From Linnemannia schmuckeri (lineage: Eukaryota; Mortierellomycota; Mortierellomycetes; Mortierellales; Mortierellaceae), in contig JANATG010000015.1 in the NCBI GenBank assembly GCA_029449235.1, positions 868,001 to 932,000 of the forward strand: 64,000 nt of DNA. The letters are read 5' to 3'. The notes under the pieces were generated by a model. That model was not told where the DNA came from, ran no database searches, and worked only from the letters and a program-made list of their open reading frames with translations. Positions 25,337 to 36,757 of this stretch are shown piece by piece; positions within the stretch are counted from its first letter, which is position 1, and every line of letters starts with the position of its first letter. A program made the translations under genes and the position numbers.

Positions 25337-26240
25337 TTAGGCAGAAACGGTCGACTCTGTTGACTTTGCTGCTGATGCCGCTGCTGTTGATGATCCTGCA
25401 GGGGTCGAAACTTTGGTGTTGACAGCTGCCTCCTGTGCATTGGCGACTCTCTGCAATTTGGTGGCCTCAACCCAAGCCAAGCGACGCTCGTTCAACACAA
25501 ACTTGATCCTTGCCATCGATTTTTGGCACTACAGGATGCAAAGAGAGCAACGAAGGTGAGTTAATTAGTGGTGCTCTTTTGCCATCGATCAATCGATACC
25601 AGCTGGCAGATCAATGCACTCGAGCAATATACAAGTGTAATACAAACAATAGTGGTCTCTCTTTTCTCTTTTTTTCTCTTCCCAGTTGCTCACCTTGATT
25701 TGACGACCCTTGTTGGAAAAGTATTGCTTGGAAATGTGGAAACGGCGGGCCTCCTCCTTCTGGGCAGCAAGGACATTGCGCTCCTTCAAGAGCACATACC
25801 ACAACTTGTGAAGATCATCGAACGACTTGACACGAAGCTCACTGGCTCTCCATGCACGACCTAAGAGATAGGGTGGACGTGAATGAAAGGATCGTCAATG
25901 TCAGATAAGATCTGCAGCATAGACTTTGTGACCAAATCAAGGTGTGTCCTCTGTTGTCCTATGAGGCAATTTTTCAATATTGCATCCTGTACACTTTTCC
26001 TTGACTTCCTGATGTTTGATAAATTTGAAAGGTGTACCATTGATGGCAGCACTAGTACACTGTCCGCGAGATCTCCTCCTGTTGTTCCAGCGTGTGCTTG
26101 TGGACTGAATCCTTACCGGTCCATGACTTTTCTGTGGGGATGGATTTGCCATTTTCGAAGAACTCCTCGACACCCCTGGGACGGAATGCGAGCTGCTTGA
26201 GGCGGTTGAGGGTAGGGAACGATCGTGAGAAGAAGGACAT
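25337..26240 (-). CDS. MRPL4: Mitochondrial large-subunit ribosomal protein uL29m
   Basis: Three exons: 26240-26117, 25860-25694 and 25528-25337 (160 residues). The core RAWRASELRVKSFDDLHKLWYVLLKERNVLAAQKEEARR is the conserved MRPL47/uL29m signature. The N-terminal RSFPTLNRLKQLAFRPRGVEEFFE combines a basic presequence with the usual fungal GVEEFF motif. The C-terminus ends in an Ala/Ser/Thr-rich tail. It is a component near the exit tunnel of the mitochondrial ribosome. Its start codon is 275 bp from the divergent LRR gene. Both introns (256 and 165 nt) have standard ends. Confidence 0.93.
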
Positions 26241-26515
26241 TGTTGTGATGTGTTGTTGGGTCGTCCGAGGCTTGCTTGGTTGTCAAAAGTAAAGGATGTT
26301 TCGTTCCCGAAGAGCAAGTGTTCAGGGCCAGAGCGAGTTTGGGAAACGACTGCTTTGTGGGTCCTCCCTTCGGGCTGCTTTGACTGGGTGGCTTATAAGT
26401 AAACATTCAAAAATTCCAAGTTACCTTTTCTTTTTTTTTCTTTTTTTTTTGGAGTTTCTTTTCGCACACCTCTTGACACACATACCCTCGCGAACATAAG
26501 CAAGGACAAGACAAC
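26241..26515. promoter_or_regulatory. Shared divergent promoter, uL29m / LRR protein
   Basis: 275 bp lie between the two start codons. A T-rich block at about 26428-26450 precedes the LRR start on its sense strand. The LRR protein looks nucleolar (cytosolic ribosome assembly) and uL29m is mitochondrial, so shared control of the two ribosome systems is possible but unproven. Confidence 0.45.
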
Positions 26516-28521
26516 ATGAAGCTGACGCCTGCCATTATCGCGTCCCAGGCCGCAGGAGTCGACCTCCAACAACTCAAGGACCTCAACATGTCCAAGAAAG
26601 AGATTAACCATATCGAAGACATCTCCACCTGTGTCAACCTCCACAAGCTAATCCTCTCCCACAACAAGCTCGCCTCAACCGACTCGATTGCCGGACTCCA
26701 GTATCTTCCTTCTTTAACTCTTCTTAACCTTTCTGGAAACCAGCTTGATTCCTTTGAGGGAATTCAACGTCTCAAGACTCTCTTCGGTAATTTGATAATC
26801 AAAATGATGCATGAACGAGGAAACAATTGGTACAAACAGAGTAACTAAGAGTAACTAACTGACACGTCGTTTGTGTTGTCCTTTTTCTATAAAAACTAGT
26901 GTTGAACATGTCCCACAATGAACTGAACAGAATCTCGATGCACATCGAGAAACTGGTCAACCTCAAGGCCCTAGTCCTCAACAACAATAAGATCAAAGTC
27001 GTCGACCACCTCGGCTCTCTCACCGAACTCAACACTATTGTCCTCTCCCACAACCGGATCCAATCCCTCCCTTCCTTCCCTCTCCTCACGAAACTCACAA
27101 AACTCTCGGCGGCCCATAACGAGATCCGTCAGATCCCTGATTTGTCTGAGAATGGATTGTTGAAGGAATTGAGGTTGAACCATAACAAGCTCTTGACGAT
27201 TCCGGATTCTCTTAGGAGATGTACTGCACTGGATATTCTGGATTTGGGAGGCAATATGTTGAGAGAGTGGTCGGATGTAGCTCCTTTGGGGTCGTTGATG
27301 CATCTGATTAATCTCAACTTGCAAGGAAATCCCATCTGTGACAAGCCTGACTACAAGAAGAAGGTATGCAGGGATATTTCATTTTCTTACACGCTGGCGC
27401 AGGAAAGTTTTCACTTTGAACCTCGCACAAAGAACTTACATGGACCTTCTATTATATCTGATGGGATATAGATTCTGGAGTTGGTACCCTCGCTGCGTGT
27501 ATTGGACGGCGAGAGATTCGACCCCAAGTTCCTTCAGATCAAGGCCAAGCGTGCCGAGCACAAGGAGGTCGTCGAGAAGATGAAGCAAAAGAAAGAGGAT
27601 CTGGAGAAGAAGAAGACTCTCAAGAAAATTAAACGTGGCGAGATTCAGGCTGAGGATGTTGATCAGGAAGTTCTGGCAGACGCGGATCAGTTTGAGCGCA
27701 AGAAGAAGAAGTCTAAATCTGAGAAGGAGGAGAAGAAGGTTCGCAAGGAGGAGAAGAAGAAGCGGAAGGAGGCGAAGGCAGCTAAGAAGGCTGCCGGCGG
27801 TGGTAGTGATGATGAGGAGATTGCGGAGAAGAAGGTCAAAAAGTCCAACAAGGAAGTCTCTAGCACCAGCAAGGATAAGGAAGATCGGAAATCCAAGAAG
27901 CGCTCAAGAGACGACAACGGCGAGTCTGAAGAGACTGCAGCAGGACCCAGGAAAAAATCGACGCTCTCTTCTGTCTTCAAGGGCAACGGACCTCGCCCTC
28001 TCGCTGCCTTGGCTCCTCCTACCTCAAACGCTGATGGAGATGTGGAGATGGACGATGCAGAGGCCAAGGCTGCCAAGGCCGAGTTGAACAGGATCCGCAA
28101 GGAGACACGGAAAGCCGCCAAGAAAGAGGCTAAGAAGGAGAAGGCTGCCGAGCTCCTGTTGAAGAAGAAGGCTGCTCGTTCTAGTACCAAGGAGGCCAAG
28201 GTGCCCACCACCCTCGAGGAGGATGGATTCTTCTCCAAGCCTACCGAGGAGGAGGTCAAGACCAAGAAGGCCAAGATCGAGAAGGCTATCACTGCTGCTA
28301 CCCCGGCACCTGTTAAGGCAGCACCCAAGGTGGAAGCTGAGCCTGTCCCTGCACGTGTTCTGGACCCTGCAGAGGCAGCCAAGGCGCGTTCGGGAGTTGT
28401 TGCGGTGGTCGACAAGTCGGCTCAGCTGGCCAAGAAGAACAAGAAGCCCAAGTTCGATATCTCGGCCCTCGAGGAGACTTTGGATGCCTTTGGTGGCGGA
28501 CAAGTCTCTGGTTGGGACTAG
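26516..28521 (+). CDS. Leucine-rich-repeat protein with Lys-rich nucleolar-type tail
   Basis: Three exons: 26516-26786, 26900-27363 and 27472-28521 (594 residues). Residues ~20-245 hold SDS22-type LRRs (LHKLILSHNKLAS, LTLLNLSGNQLDSFEG, LKALVLNNNKIKVVDHLGSL, LKELRLNHNKLLTIP, LINLNLQGNPICD), capped by PSLRVLDGERFD. Residues ~250-590 are highly charged, with many KK/EE runs and SKSEKEEKKVRKEEKKK-like blocks. The tail ends with a distinctive SGVVAVVDKSAQLAKK and an ISALEETLDAFGGGQVSGWD terminus. The Lys-rich tail suggests nucleolar localisation and possible ribosome biogenesis. That role is inference; the LRR architecture is certain. Confidence 0.85.
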
Positions 28522-28702
28522 ATATCGCTTATTCTTTTCTTTTCGCTTTTTCGCTCTCCTTTTGATCTCGCACCTGCATACCACTCACTTTCACATTTTT
28601 CACTTTTGCATTAAACCCTATTTCAAATAAATCATACACTGTATCAAACTAATGTCTAGTGCGATAAGATATGCTATCCTTTCAAAAAGAACAAAAATAT
28701 GT

Positions 28703-29949
28703 TTACTTGACTTTCTCCATCTGCCACGACAAGACACTCAAGACCCCCTCAACCTCATTTCGCTCAGGAACCGTCTCAAGATAGGGCTCCAACTCCCAAA
28801 TCAACACCATATTCGTCAACTGCTGATCCAACAACATCGGCAACTCGTCCGCACCCGAATCCTTCAACTCCCCAATTGTTTCCAACGCCTCCAAAATCGA
28901 TTCCTTTAACGCCATCTCGTCCAGGATTTGATCAAACACATGCTGGGTATACGTCGACATGGCCAGCGGTGTCGCCATCGTCCCTGGGATAATTTCATGG
29001 ATCAGTGTTGGTGGAGGGACGTAGCCCCAGACGGTCTTTTGTGCTGGCTCTTCCTCCCCTTCTCCTTCCTGTCCTCCTGTCTCGCTATCGCTGTCTGTAT
29101 CATCGTCGTCGTCATTCTCGTCGTCATCGGAGGAGGAGGGCAAACCAGCACGTCGACGAAGTCGCCTCGCCCGTCGCTTTTCCTTCTCGAGTCTCTTCAC
29201 CTCTGCCTCTGCCGCTGCCACGCGTTCTTCTTCCTGTGTCTTCAATATAGTCTCGACGCCCATGATTCCGGCGGGCGATGCTCTCTGTATCGTCGATATC
29301 AGTTTTTGTCGCGCTTCATTCATCCTTGCCACAATATCCTGTACTATATATTGTCATCAAAAGTAAGGAGGGGGTTAAAATATGGCATTTGCGGAAGACG
29401 GAGACATTTCGAGTTCATTGTGTGTAAATAATTCTTCTGTAGTAGACTTACATTGATCAACAACTTCCGTCAGTTCTGCAGTTGCCCTGACTACCGCTAC
29501 CCAAGGAGAAAAGAGGACAAGGAGTAAGGATCAAGGAAATGAGAACAGTTGGGGAGTCAACACTATTAGGTCACACAGTGTTTCCTCCCGTACATTGATC
29601 AAAACATTGGCAGAAAAGGTCGACCCTATCCTGGCTCGCCATAGCTTACAAGTTCTTGCACTCTTAAGAGCAGTAGCGCCTTGTGCGGTGCATGCCTTCC
29701 ACTCTGTCGACCTATTATTTAGGTTATGTTTGTCACAAAAAAAAAAAAAAAAAAAAAATGAAAATAGTGCGTTTTATAAGTTTTCTGTCATTCGCAGATC
29801 AAGCCAAAACCCTATGCCATTGACAAAAAGTCGGGATGAAGGAAGCGTTACAATTGCCGGAACTCGGTTGTCTGTGCCATGGCCAGGGTGAGGTACTCCC
29901 TATCCCTGTTGGTGAGCGCCTTTGGCGAGGGTAACCCATTTGCCGTCAT
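28703..29949 (-). CDS. Acidic coiled-coil protein of unknown function
   Basis: Four exons: 29949-29852, 29711-29650, 29496-29452 and 29343-28703, all in phase (281 residues). The N-terminal ~120 residues are helical (NRDREYLTLAMAQTTEFRQL, TAELTEVVDQLQDIVARMNEARQKL). A basic coiled coil follows (EEERVAAAEAEVKRLEKEKRRARRLRRR), then an Asp/Glu/Ser-rich stretch. The C-terminal ~110 residues (WGYVPPPTLIHEIIPGTMATPLAMSTY, LDEMALKESILEALETIGELK) look like a compact conserved domain. No known family is recognised. The splice structure and the structured C-terminus make it a real gene. Kinetochore, SNARE-like or scaffold roles are possible but unsupported. Intron 1 contains a 22-nt poly-T tract on the sense strand. 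Confidence 0.65.
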
Positions 29950-30141
29950 GCTGAAAAAAGTCGCTTGTATGTGTGGTTTAATGGAAAGATGCAGGAATAA
30001 CAAGAGTTAAAAAGAGAAACAAAAATAATCAAATTTATTAGTGGGTGATGAAGTGCAAAAAAAAGAGACTATGTTACAGGTCAAAGAAATGAAAAAAGGA
30101 GAGCGAGATTTTTTTTCTAGTAGTAGTAAAGGAGTGTGGAA

Positions 30142-33100
30142 TCAGGACCGCCTGGGCAATGGGTATGACGAGTAGGACATGGCCTGAGGATACCGAGAGA
30201 CTGAAGGAGGTGGTGGGCCGTGGTGCTGAGGCTGAGAAACCTGCTGATGATGCTGCATATCTCGGTCATCATGTCGGTTTCCGGTCAGCATGCCAGGGTG
30301 ACCTGGGCCAGCAGACGAGCTCAACGCCATCAGACCGAGCGCAGAGTTGGTCTTCACATCGTTGGGCATCATCGACTGGGGAGGAGGTCCCTGCGCAAGC
30401 TGCGACGAAGGAGGTGGAGGAGGAACATGGCTGTTCGCAGGTCCATGGCCGTGAGGATGGCCACCATGGGGTGGAGGAGGCGCGTACCCATGACTGACAG
30501 GAGATCCACTTTCGCGGATCGAATGAGGTGCTGGCGGGGGGCCAGGTGGAGGAGGAGCATATCCTCCATTCGCTGCGCCATGATTGGGATCCAAGGCCTG
30601 ATCAAGTCCACTTAACACAGCAGCTGCTCTTCCAAGCAACATAGACAGATGAGACACCTCGCGTTGCAGATCCTGGCGAGTCTGCTGGAGCACATCGGTG
30701 CTGGTAGAGGCGACTCCGTTGATCGAAGACGACGCAGGTGGTGGAGGTGGAGGGGGATGGCCACCAGTGTTGCCAATTGCCACTCCATTCATCGGCAGTG
30801 GAGGAGACGAGGGCTGTCGCCGATGAGGACTGTAAGCATGATGGTGTCCCGGGTGTGGGGGCTGATCTTGCTGGTGCATCATTTCAGACGCCCGTGGAAG
30901 CGATTGATGATGATTGGGGTGCGAAGAGTGCGTCATGGGTGGCAAATGAGACGCTCCACTAGGTGTACTGACGCTGCCTGCACTACGCTCTCGTTCACCG
31001 TGTCCATCGCTCGAACTCGAATTCATCATAGGCGGTGGCATCGGATGAAGGTACGAAGTAGAATATCCAGAGGTCGTATGGGTGGTATTTCCCTGCACAG
31101 GAGAAGATCCTGAGCTGTAGTGATGACCTCCCTGTGGGGGCGGTGGCTGAGATGACTGTGATGGAGGTACATCTGAATGGTGATACTCATGCTCTGGCTG
31201 CGCGCCCTGTCCACGGTACTGAGGATGATGATAAGGCTGTTGCTGCTGCCCCCCCTGAGCATAGCGAGGATAGAGGGTTGGCGAGTGAGGTTGAGGTCCC
31301 GTAGAATGCACAATGCCTGTAGATGAGAGCCGGGTGTTAGATGAAGACGACGACGACACTGTAGAGTATCCTGGCAAACGCTGATTCCATCCTGAAGAGT
31401 GATGCGATGTAGGGTAATTTGGATCATCCATCTCGCGAGATCCCTGCGGTGAGTAGGCGTGACCTGATGAAGGATGATGATGATGCTCGTGCTGGGGCTG
31501 AGACTGTCCGGGTGGAGGGTGATGAGGGTGGCCCTGTTGTTGAAGAGGGTGGCCCTGTTGTTGAAGAGGGTTGCCATGCTGCTGTTGTTGTTGCTGTTGA
31601 GGATGCTGGTGAGATGGATGCTGAACTGGTGGTGCCTGAGGTGGTTGCTGCTGTGATCTTGGTGGTGGGGGATGGTACATGGGGTACCGAGACATGCTCA
31701 TTGACTGCGTATGCTGATATTGGCCGTTGCCCTGGTGTACGTTGACGATGTATCGAGGAGGCTGGTTAGGGTGGGAGGACGAGTGATCCCTCATGTGTCC
31801 ATGCGCATCCTGTGCATGAGGTGGTGGTGGTGGAGGTGGTGGCTGTTGGCCATAAGAGGATCCCTGGTGGGGAGATCCCGAGTGATGGCGATCCTGCTCT
31901 CCAATATTTTCACCAGGCGACATGCTTCTGCGGTGCATTCCTGAGCGATTCCATTCTGGTCCTCGATAATCTCCTTGACCATTGACACCACTAGCCAGGA
32001 TTCGCCGGCGCTTGGTTGGCGTACCGGATGGATCCATCTGGCCATCGTGCCCATTGGGCTCCATGCCGGATGCTGGCGGAGGTGTCCTTGCTCGAGGCAG
32101 TGGTTTGGGATACTGAAGGCGTTGGTGGTACTGAGGGGGAGGGGGGACATGGTGATGATGTTGCTGTTGTTGTTGATGCTGATGTTGATGTTGTGGATGT
32201 TGCATATGTGTCATGTGTTGATGAGGATGCTGTTGCTGTTGTTGGTGTGGATGCTGGTGAGGATGTTGCGATGGATGTGGAATAAGTGGCGGCGATGTGG
32301 CCAAGAGATTGACGCGTTTCCTCCGCTTGATGACCGCTCGCTTCATGGTCACTGGACGGTGGACATTGTGTAGCTTGAAGTAAAGTCCGCAGGCGTTACA
32401 GATGGTGTTGCCTTCGCTATCTCGGCGCCACAATGGTGTAGTTGTTGTCCGACAATTAGCGCAGATGAGATGCTGGCGTCCTGGGGGTTGCTGCTGGTTA
32501 TAAGATGGGCAGCCTGAGCAGTTATGGTTTCCTCCTGCACCATTGCAATTGCCATCCCCAGGACATGGCTCTGTATCCTTCTGCTTGTCATCTGCTGTTG
32601 TTGTCGTTCCTGGTTCAGCAGCGACCTTGTCCTGATTGGAAGAGGAACCTGTCTCGGCCGCTGAGAGGTCCTTGACAGCGGACCCGGATGCGGCTGCGGT
32701 GTCGTCAGTTTGTTCGGATTCTGGATGCTGTCCAGCGGGTTGTCCCCGCTTGATGATCATGTTGCGTTTCAGCCAGGGTGGTCTTGGGAGGTTTCTTGCC
32801 TTGGAGTAAAGACCTATCAATCATGGGTACAATACGAAGCAATGAAGAAAAACAAAAAAAGAAAAAGGGGGGAGTCAGAGACAAGCGCAATACAAGGTTA
32901 GTTTGTCCAATTGGGAAGAAAAGGGCCATCGATAATAAAATGAAAGGGTAGAGAATCAATGGTCGATTGATTGTCTCTCGTTTGGACTCGGGTCCGCCAC
33001 CCAAATACAGGCGTTTGTCGTGTGTAAACAACAACTCCTCAATTCAATTCAAATGTAAATATAAAAATAAAGTTGAGTATTGCACTGTTGTGTTACCATT

Positions 33101-34626
33101 GACCTGTTCACGCCATCCCTCTACCCCTCGACTAGCCCCATTTCACGCTCTCAATCTCGAATCCATCAACCTTTCAATCAAGAGAAAAAGGAATGAAAAA
33201 TAAAAGTCGGGCCATCCACACAATACAGACATACAGTGCAAAATGGAAGAGAGTGAGAGATCAAAAATAGGCCCTAATCCCCTCCGCCCACATATTGCAT
33301 GCATCCGATGCATCCGATACAAAAATGATGGTCTATCCCCCCATATCGCTCCTTTACTCAATGTCGTTGAGCACCGATCAACTCCAGATTGTTCTCGATT
33401 ATAAGTCCACTTCCCATCCACGTGAAGCCAACGACAAGGGGAAAAAAGCAAAGAAACGACGAGGATGGCGATTGCAATAGATAAAAAAACAAAGTGCTAA
33501 GCAAGAGGGTGTGGTCCTTTTTGCAGGAAAAAGTTTCTCTTTTCCTGTCTACTTAATCGCGATCAAACTCTGATTCTTTTTTCCACCCTTTTTTTTTTCT
33601 TTTTGCCAAGTGTGAGAGGAGAGAGCAGGATACGATATTTTTTATCTGGCTCCAATTGAATTGATCAAGTGGTAAAGAAGACGGGATTGATGGATGAAGC
33701 GATGAAATGAGGATGAGAAAGTGAGAGGGTGTGAAGAAGATGTGCGGGGTTGAAGGGGAAAAGAGGAAGACGAGGATCGTTGCCTCTTTTGTTGCGATGT
33801 TATTGCTATTGTTGTTTGTTCGCTTTAGTGTTGTTGTTTAGTTGCTGCTGTTGTTATTGTTGTGCTGTCGTGTGATAATGGCTGTGAAGAAGAAAAAAAA
33901 AGGGGCGATATGATCGTGATTGCGATCATGATAATGCTGATAAACAATACAGAGAAACACCAACTAAAATAAAAAATCCTCCGCGTTGTGCAGAATAAGG
34001 AGAGGTGAAGAGAGGAAGTTCATCCGTCTACTCTACTCTCCTTTCCTCTCCCAAAGGTGCAAGGATGATGGCGCATGGCGATTGGATGAATGGACAAAAC
34101 GTCGGTCGGTTGGGTTGCCTCACTTCAATGGTAATCTCCCACACTTGTTGTATTTACACTCACTCCACTCCTAGCCTTGCAATCAATCTCACACTTCCCC
34201 ACCCTCCGACTCAATTAAGAGAAAAAAAAAACTAAGATGCGACAGGAACAAGAACACAACCTCCATCTCCGCCAACCCTTCTGCCTTTCATACTCTTCTC
34301 TCCGCGTCGAATCAAATGCTTATGTGCCCGATGATTTCCCCATTACCTCGAATACTGTATCCATGGTCTCGCTGTTTGAGTTCACCCTTTTCAGTATCCG
34401 CCGCTCTCTCTCTCTTTCTCTCTCTTCATTTTCTCTTTCTTGCTTTCTCTCTCCACTTACCGGGCATCTTAATTCTTTCTCTCTTTTGCTACCTGTTACT
34501 CTAGCTCACTCTCACTCACACTCCTTTTGTCTGCTCCCTTTTTTTTTCTTTTTCTTATTCCCCGGAAACAAAAACGTTTCTCCTACTGAAACCACGGTCC
34601 TTGCACTCCTCGGCAGGCCATTTATA

Positions 34627-34659
<33 letters not shown>

Positions 34660-36157
34660 CAAAGATGGAAGAAAGAAAAAAAAACCACTTCTGATGAAAA
34701 CATAAAAAAAATGAATAGATTGTTTACGTACCACAGGCATTACAGATGGTTTGTCCATCGTCCGCCCGTCGCCAGAGGGGGGTTGTGGTTGTGCCACAAT
34801 TGGAGCAACTTGTCGATGTAACGGGCGCCTTCTCTTTCTTGGGATCGGGGTGATGCGAGACAAGCCGAGGGATAGGCATCTTGGGACCGGGGATTCCGAT
34901 CGTGATCGAGGGGCGACCTTCTCGGTGAACAATGGTCGACGATGACTTTGGCAAGGCGGACTGACGGTTATCGCTCGGGTTGGACGAGTCGGTTGGTGAT
35001 GCAATAGGATCTTTGTTCGGTTGAGAGGACGAAGCGTCTGACATCTCGATATCTTGAGTATCATAACGCGTCGACTCTGTTTCGTCTTCCTCCAACCCCT
35101 CCTCCTCGTCTCCTTCTTCAACCATCTCGTACTCCTCTCCCTCCTCCAGCTCATAGTCGTCATCATAATCAATGTTGTCTTGGTCGACAGTCATAGATGA
35201 CGGGCGGGTGTTGGTTGGGGATGAGTGCAGTCGACTTTGAAGTGTCGGGCTGGGAATCCGGACGTCGGTGTGGTTGGAGGCGGGTGTAGGGTAAGCATTT
35301 GAATAGCCGGTCGAGGTACCCGAAGAGGACGTTACGGATGTGGTGGGGGTGGAGGTAGCATAGGAGGGGTGAGGTTTCGGGGAGATGATTGTCGTTGGCG
35401 TGACTGAGGAAAGTGACGATAGCGGTGCGCTTGTCGAGAGTCTAGATCGCAACACCGACGATAGCGCGTTGGAGGTTGGGATCGGGTGACCTTTGTCAAT
35501 GGTGACCTTGGGGGTTGAAGGAGACAACGGCACCTTTGATGGTGATGTTGCCGTTGTAGATGCTGGAGGTGTGTTTGACTCTTTGGATTGCTGTGTTGAT
35601 GGCTCTATTGTTGCTGTTGCTATTGTTGTTGTTGCTGTGGAAGGAGAGGAGTTTGATGTGGGAGATACTGATGATGTAAATGTAGATGCTGGCTGCGAAG
35701 AATATGAGAAGGAAAGGGTGGGGGCAGAGGTTTTTGATGTTGTTGATGTTGCTGTTGTTGACGTGGACGTTGATGTTGCTGTTGACTGAGTGCTGTCGAT
35801 CGATGCCCGCTTCGAGGCAGCCGGAGAAGGCGCAGACACAGCAGTCGAGACCTCGCTGTCGCTGTTGTTGTCTTTCTCTTTGTCTTTGTTTTCTTCTTGT
35901 TGCTGACGGGCTATGCTGCTCGAGTCCGTGGAGACGATAGAGGACGAGGGCGCTGAGGAGGCGGCAGCAGCGACAGAGACAGAGACGTTGGAGGAAGAGG
36001 GCGAAGGAGTTGTGGATAGCGGGAGAGCGGTGGTGGCGCTGCGGCCGGGTGTTGGAGTTGAGTCCTTGCTGTCCTTGTCCTTATCTTGACCCTGATGGAG
36101 GCCCGAGTCGCCGCCGACAGCTGGAGCAGCAGCTTGGGCAGGTTCCGCTAGCGACAT
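30142..36157 (-). CDS. SreA/Fep1/Urbs1-type iron-responsive GATA transcription factor
   Basis: Two exons, 36157-34732 and 32813-30142 (1365 residues), joined across a 1918-nt intron. Exon 1 ends within the first GATA finger (C451, C454, C472, C475; CX2CX17CX2C). Exon 2 resumes as GLYSKARNLPRPPWLKRN, completing it exactly. A Cys-rich region follows (C559, C565, C574, C577; CX5CX8CX2C with CPGDGNC and CSGCP), then a second finger (C593, C596, C614, C617). Two fingers flanking this region define the repressors of siderophore and iron-uptake genes (SreA, Sre, Urbs1, Fep1, Sfu1). Around residues 1180-1217 a Leu-rich coiled coil (LQREVSHLSMLLGRAAAVLSG) resembles the Fep1 segment that contacts Tup1-type corepressors. 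The rest is Ser/Thr-rich (N-terminal 450) or Pro/His/Gln-rich. It is larger than I expect for the family. Confidence 0.93.
32814..34731 (-). other. Very long intron of the SreA-type gene
   Basis: 1918 nt between a GTACGT donor (34731) and an AG acceptor (at 32814-32815 on the + strand). Most introns in this window are under 500 nt. It contains a T30 tract on the sense strand (34629-34658), 73 nt from the donor, and a purine-rich block on the gene sense strand opposite 34390-34550. Frames of 60-190 codons on either strand look like composition artefacts. An internal promoter for a shorter one-finger form cannot be excluded. Confidence 0.7.
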
Positions 36158-36757
36158 ATGGGAACTGTCGAAAGATTAAACTAAAAGAAAGGCTGACTGA
36201 TTGTTTGATTGGGTTGATTTGATTGAATAAAGACGAAAGAGATCGGTCGATGAAGGTGAAGGAGTGATGAAGGAAGGAAGAAAGGAGAGAGGGATGATGA
36301 CGGGAGGAGTGAGAAAGAGGAATAAAAGGGAAGATGGTGGCAACAGAAGTGGATGACAAAGGGAGAGAGAGAAGTAGTGAAGTGTGCGTACGAGGATGAG
36401 TGCTGTGTATGTGTATGTGCGTGTGAGTGAGTGAGTGAGTGAGTGAGTGAGTGAGTGAAGGTGATAGAGAGAGGAGTGTCAAAAGTAGATATGAGGAAGA
36501 TTTGAGGGTGATAGGGAGGGAGGGGGTGAGGAGGGAAAAGGAGAGGGGTGGAAAGAGAAGAGGAAAGAGGAGGAGAGAGGCCAGACACCCATATTGTAAG
36601 ACCATAAAAAAAAAGATGCGCGCACCAATAGGAATCTTATCGAGGCGATATGATATCTGCTGATCAGTTTAAGGGGTATTCATCGCTCTTTACAATTTAC
36701 AAGCATCTTATCTGACCAATCTGCTATCTTTGAATCTCTAGTCGGTTTACACAACCA
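36158..36757. other. Intergenic region upstream of the SreA-type gene
   Basis: 600 bp between the SreA-type start codon and the stop codon of the MFS gene, both on the minus strand. It contains a GTGA tetranucleotide repeat (about 36422-36457) inside an A+G-rich block. A TTATCTGAC sequence at 36709-36717 differs by one base from the inverse of the Fep1/SreA site ATCWGATAA. Confidence 0.55.
36422..36457. repeat. GTGA microsatellite
   Basis: About nine consecutive GTGA units in the leader/promoter region of the SreA-type gene, seen directly. Length polymorphism is likely. Confidence 0.85.

Noticed and set aside
27687..28415. 242-codon antisense frame in the LRR gene
   Set aside because: It mirrors the AAG-rich Lys codons as Leu/Phe/Ser; no family resemblance.
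33295..33480. 61-codon basic frame inside the SreA intron
   Set aside because: Short, no homology recognised, and inside a well-supported intron.
34555..36157. Exon 1 of the SreA-type factor as a separate one-finger GATA gene
   Set aside because: It stops in the middle of the zinc finger at a donor site, and the missing residues begin the downstream exon in the right phase.
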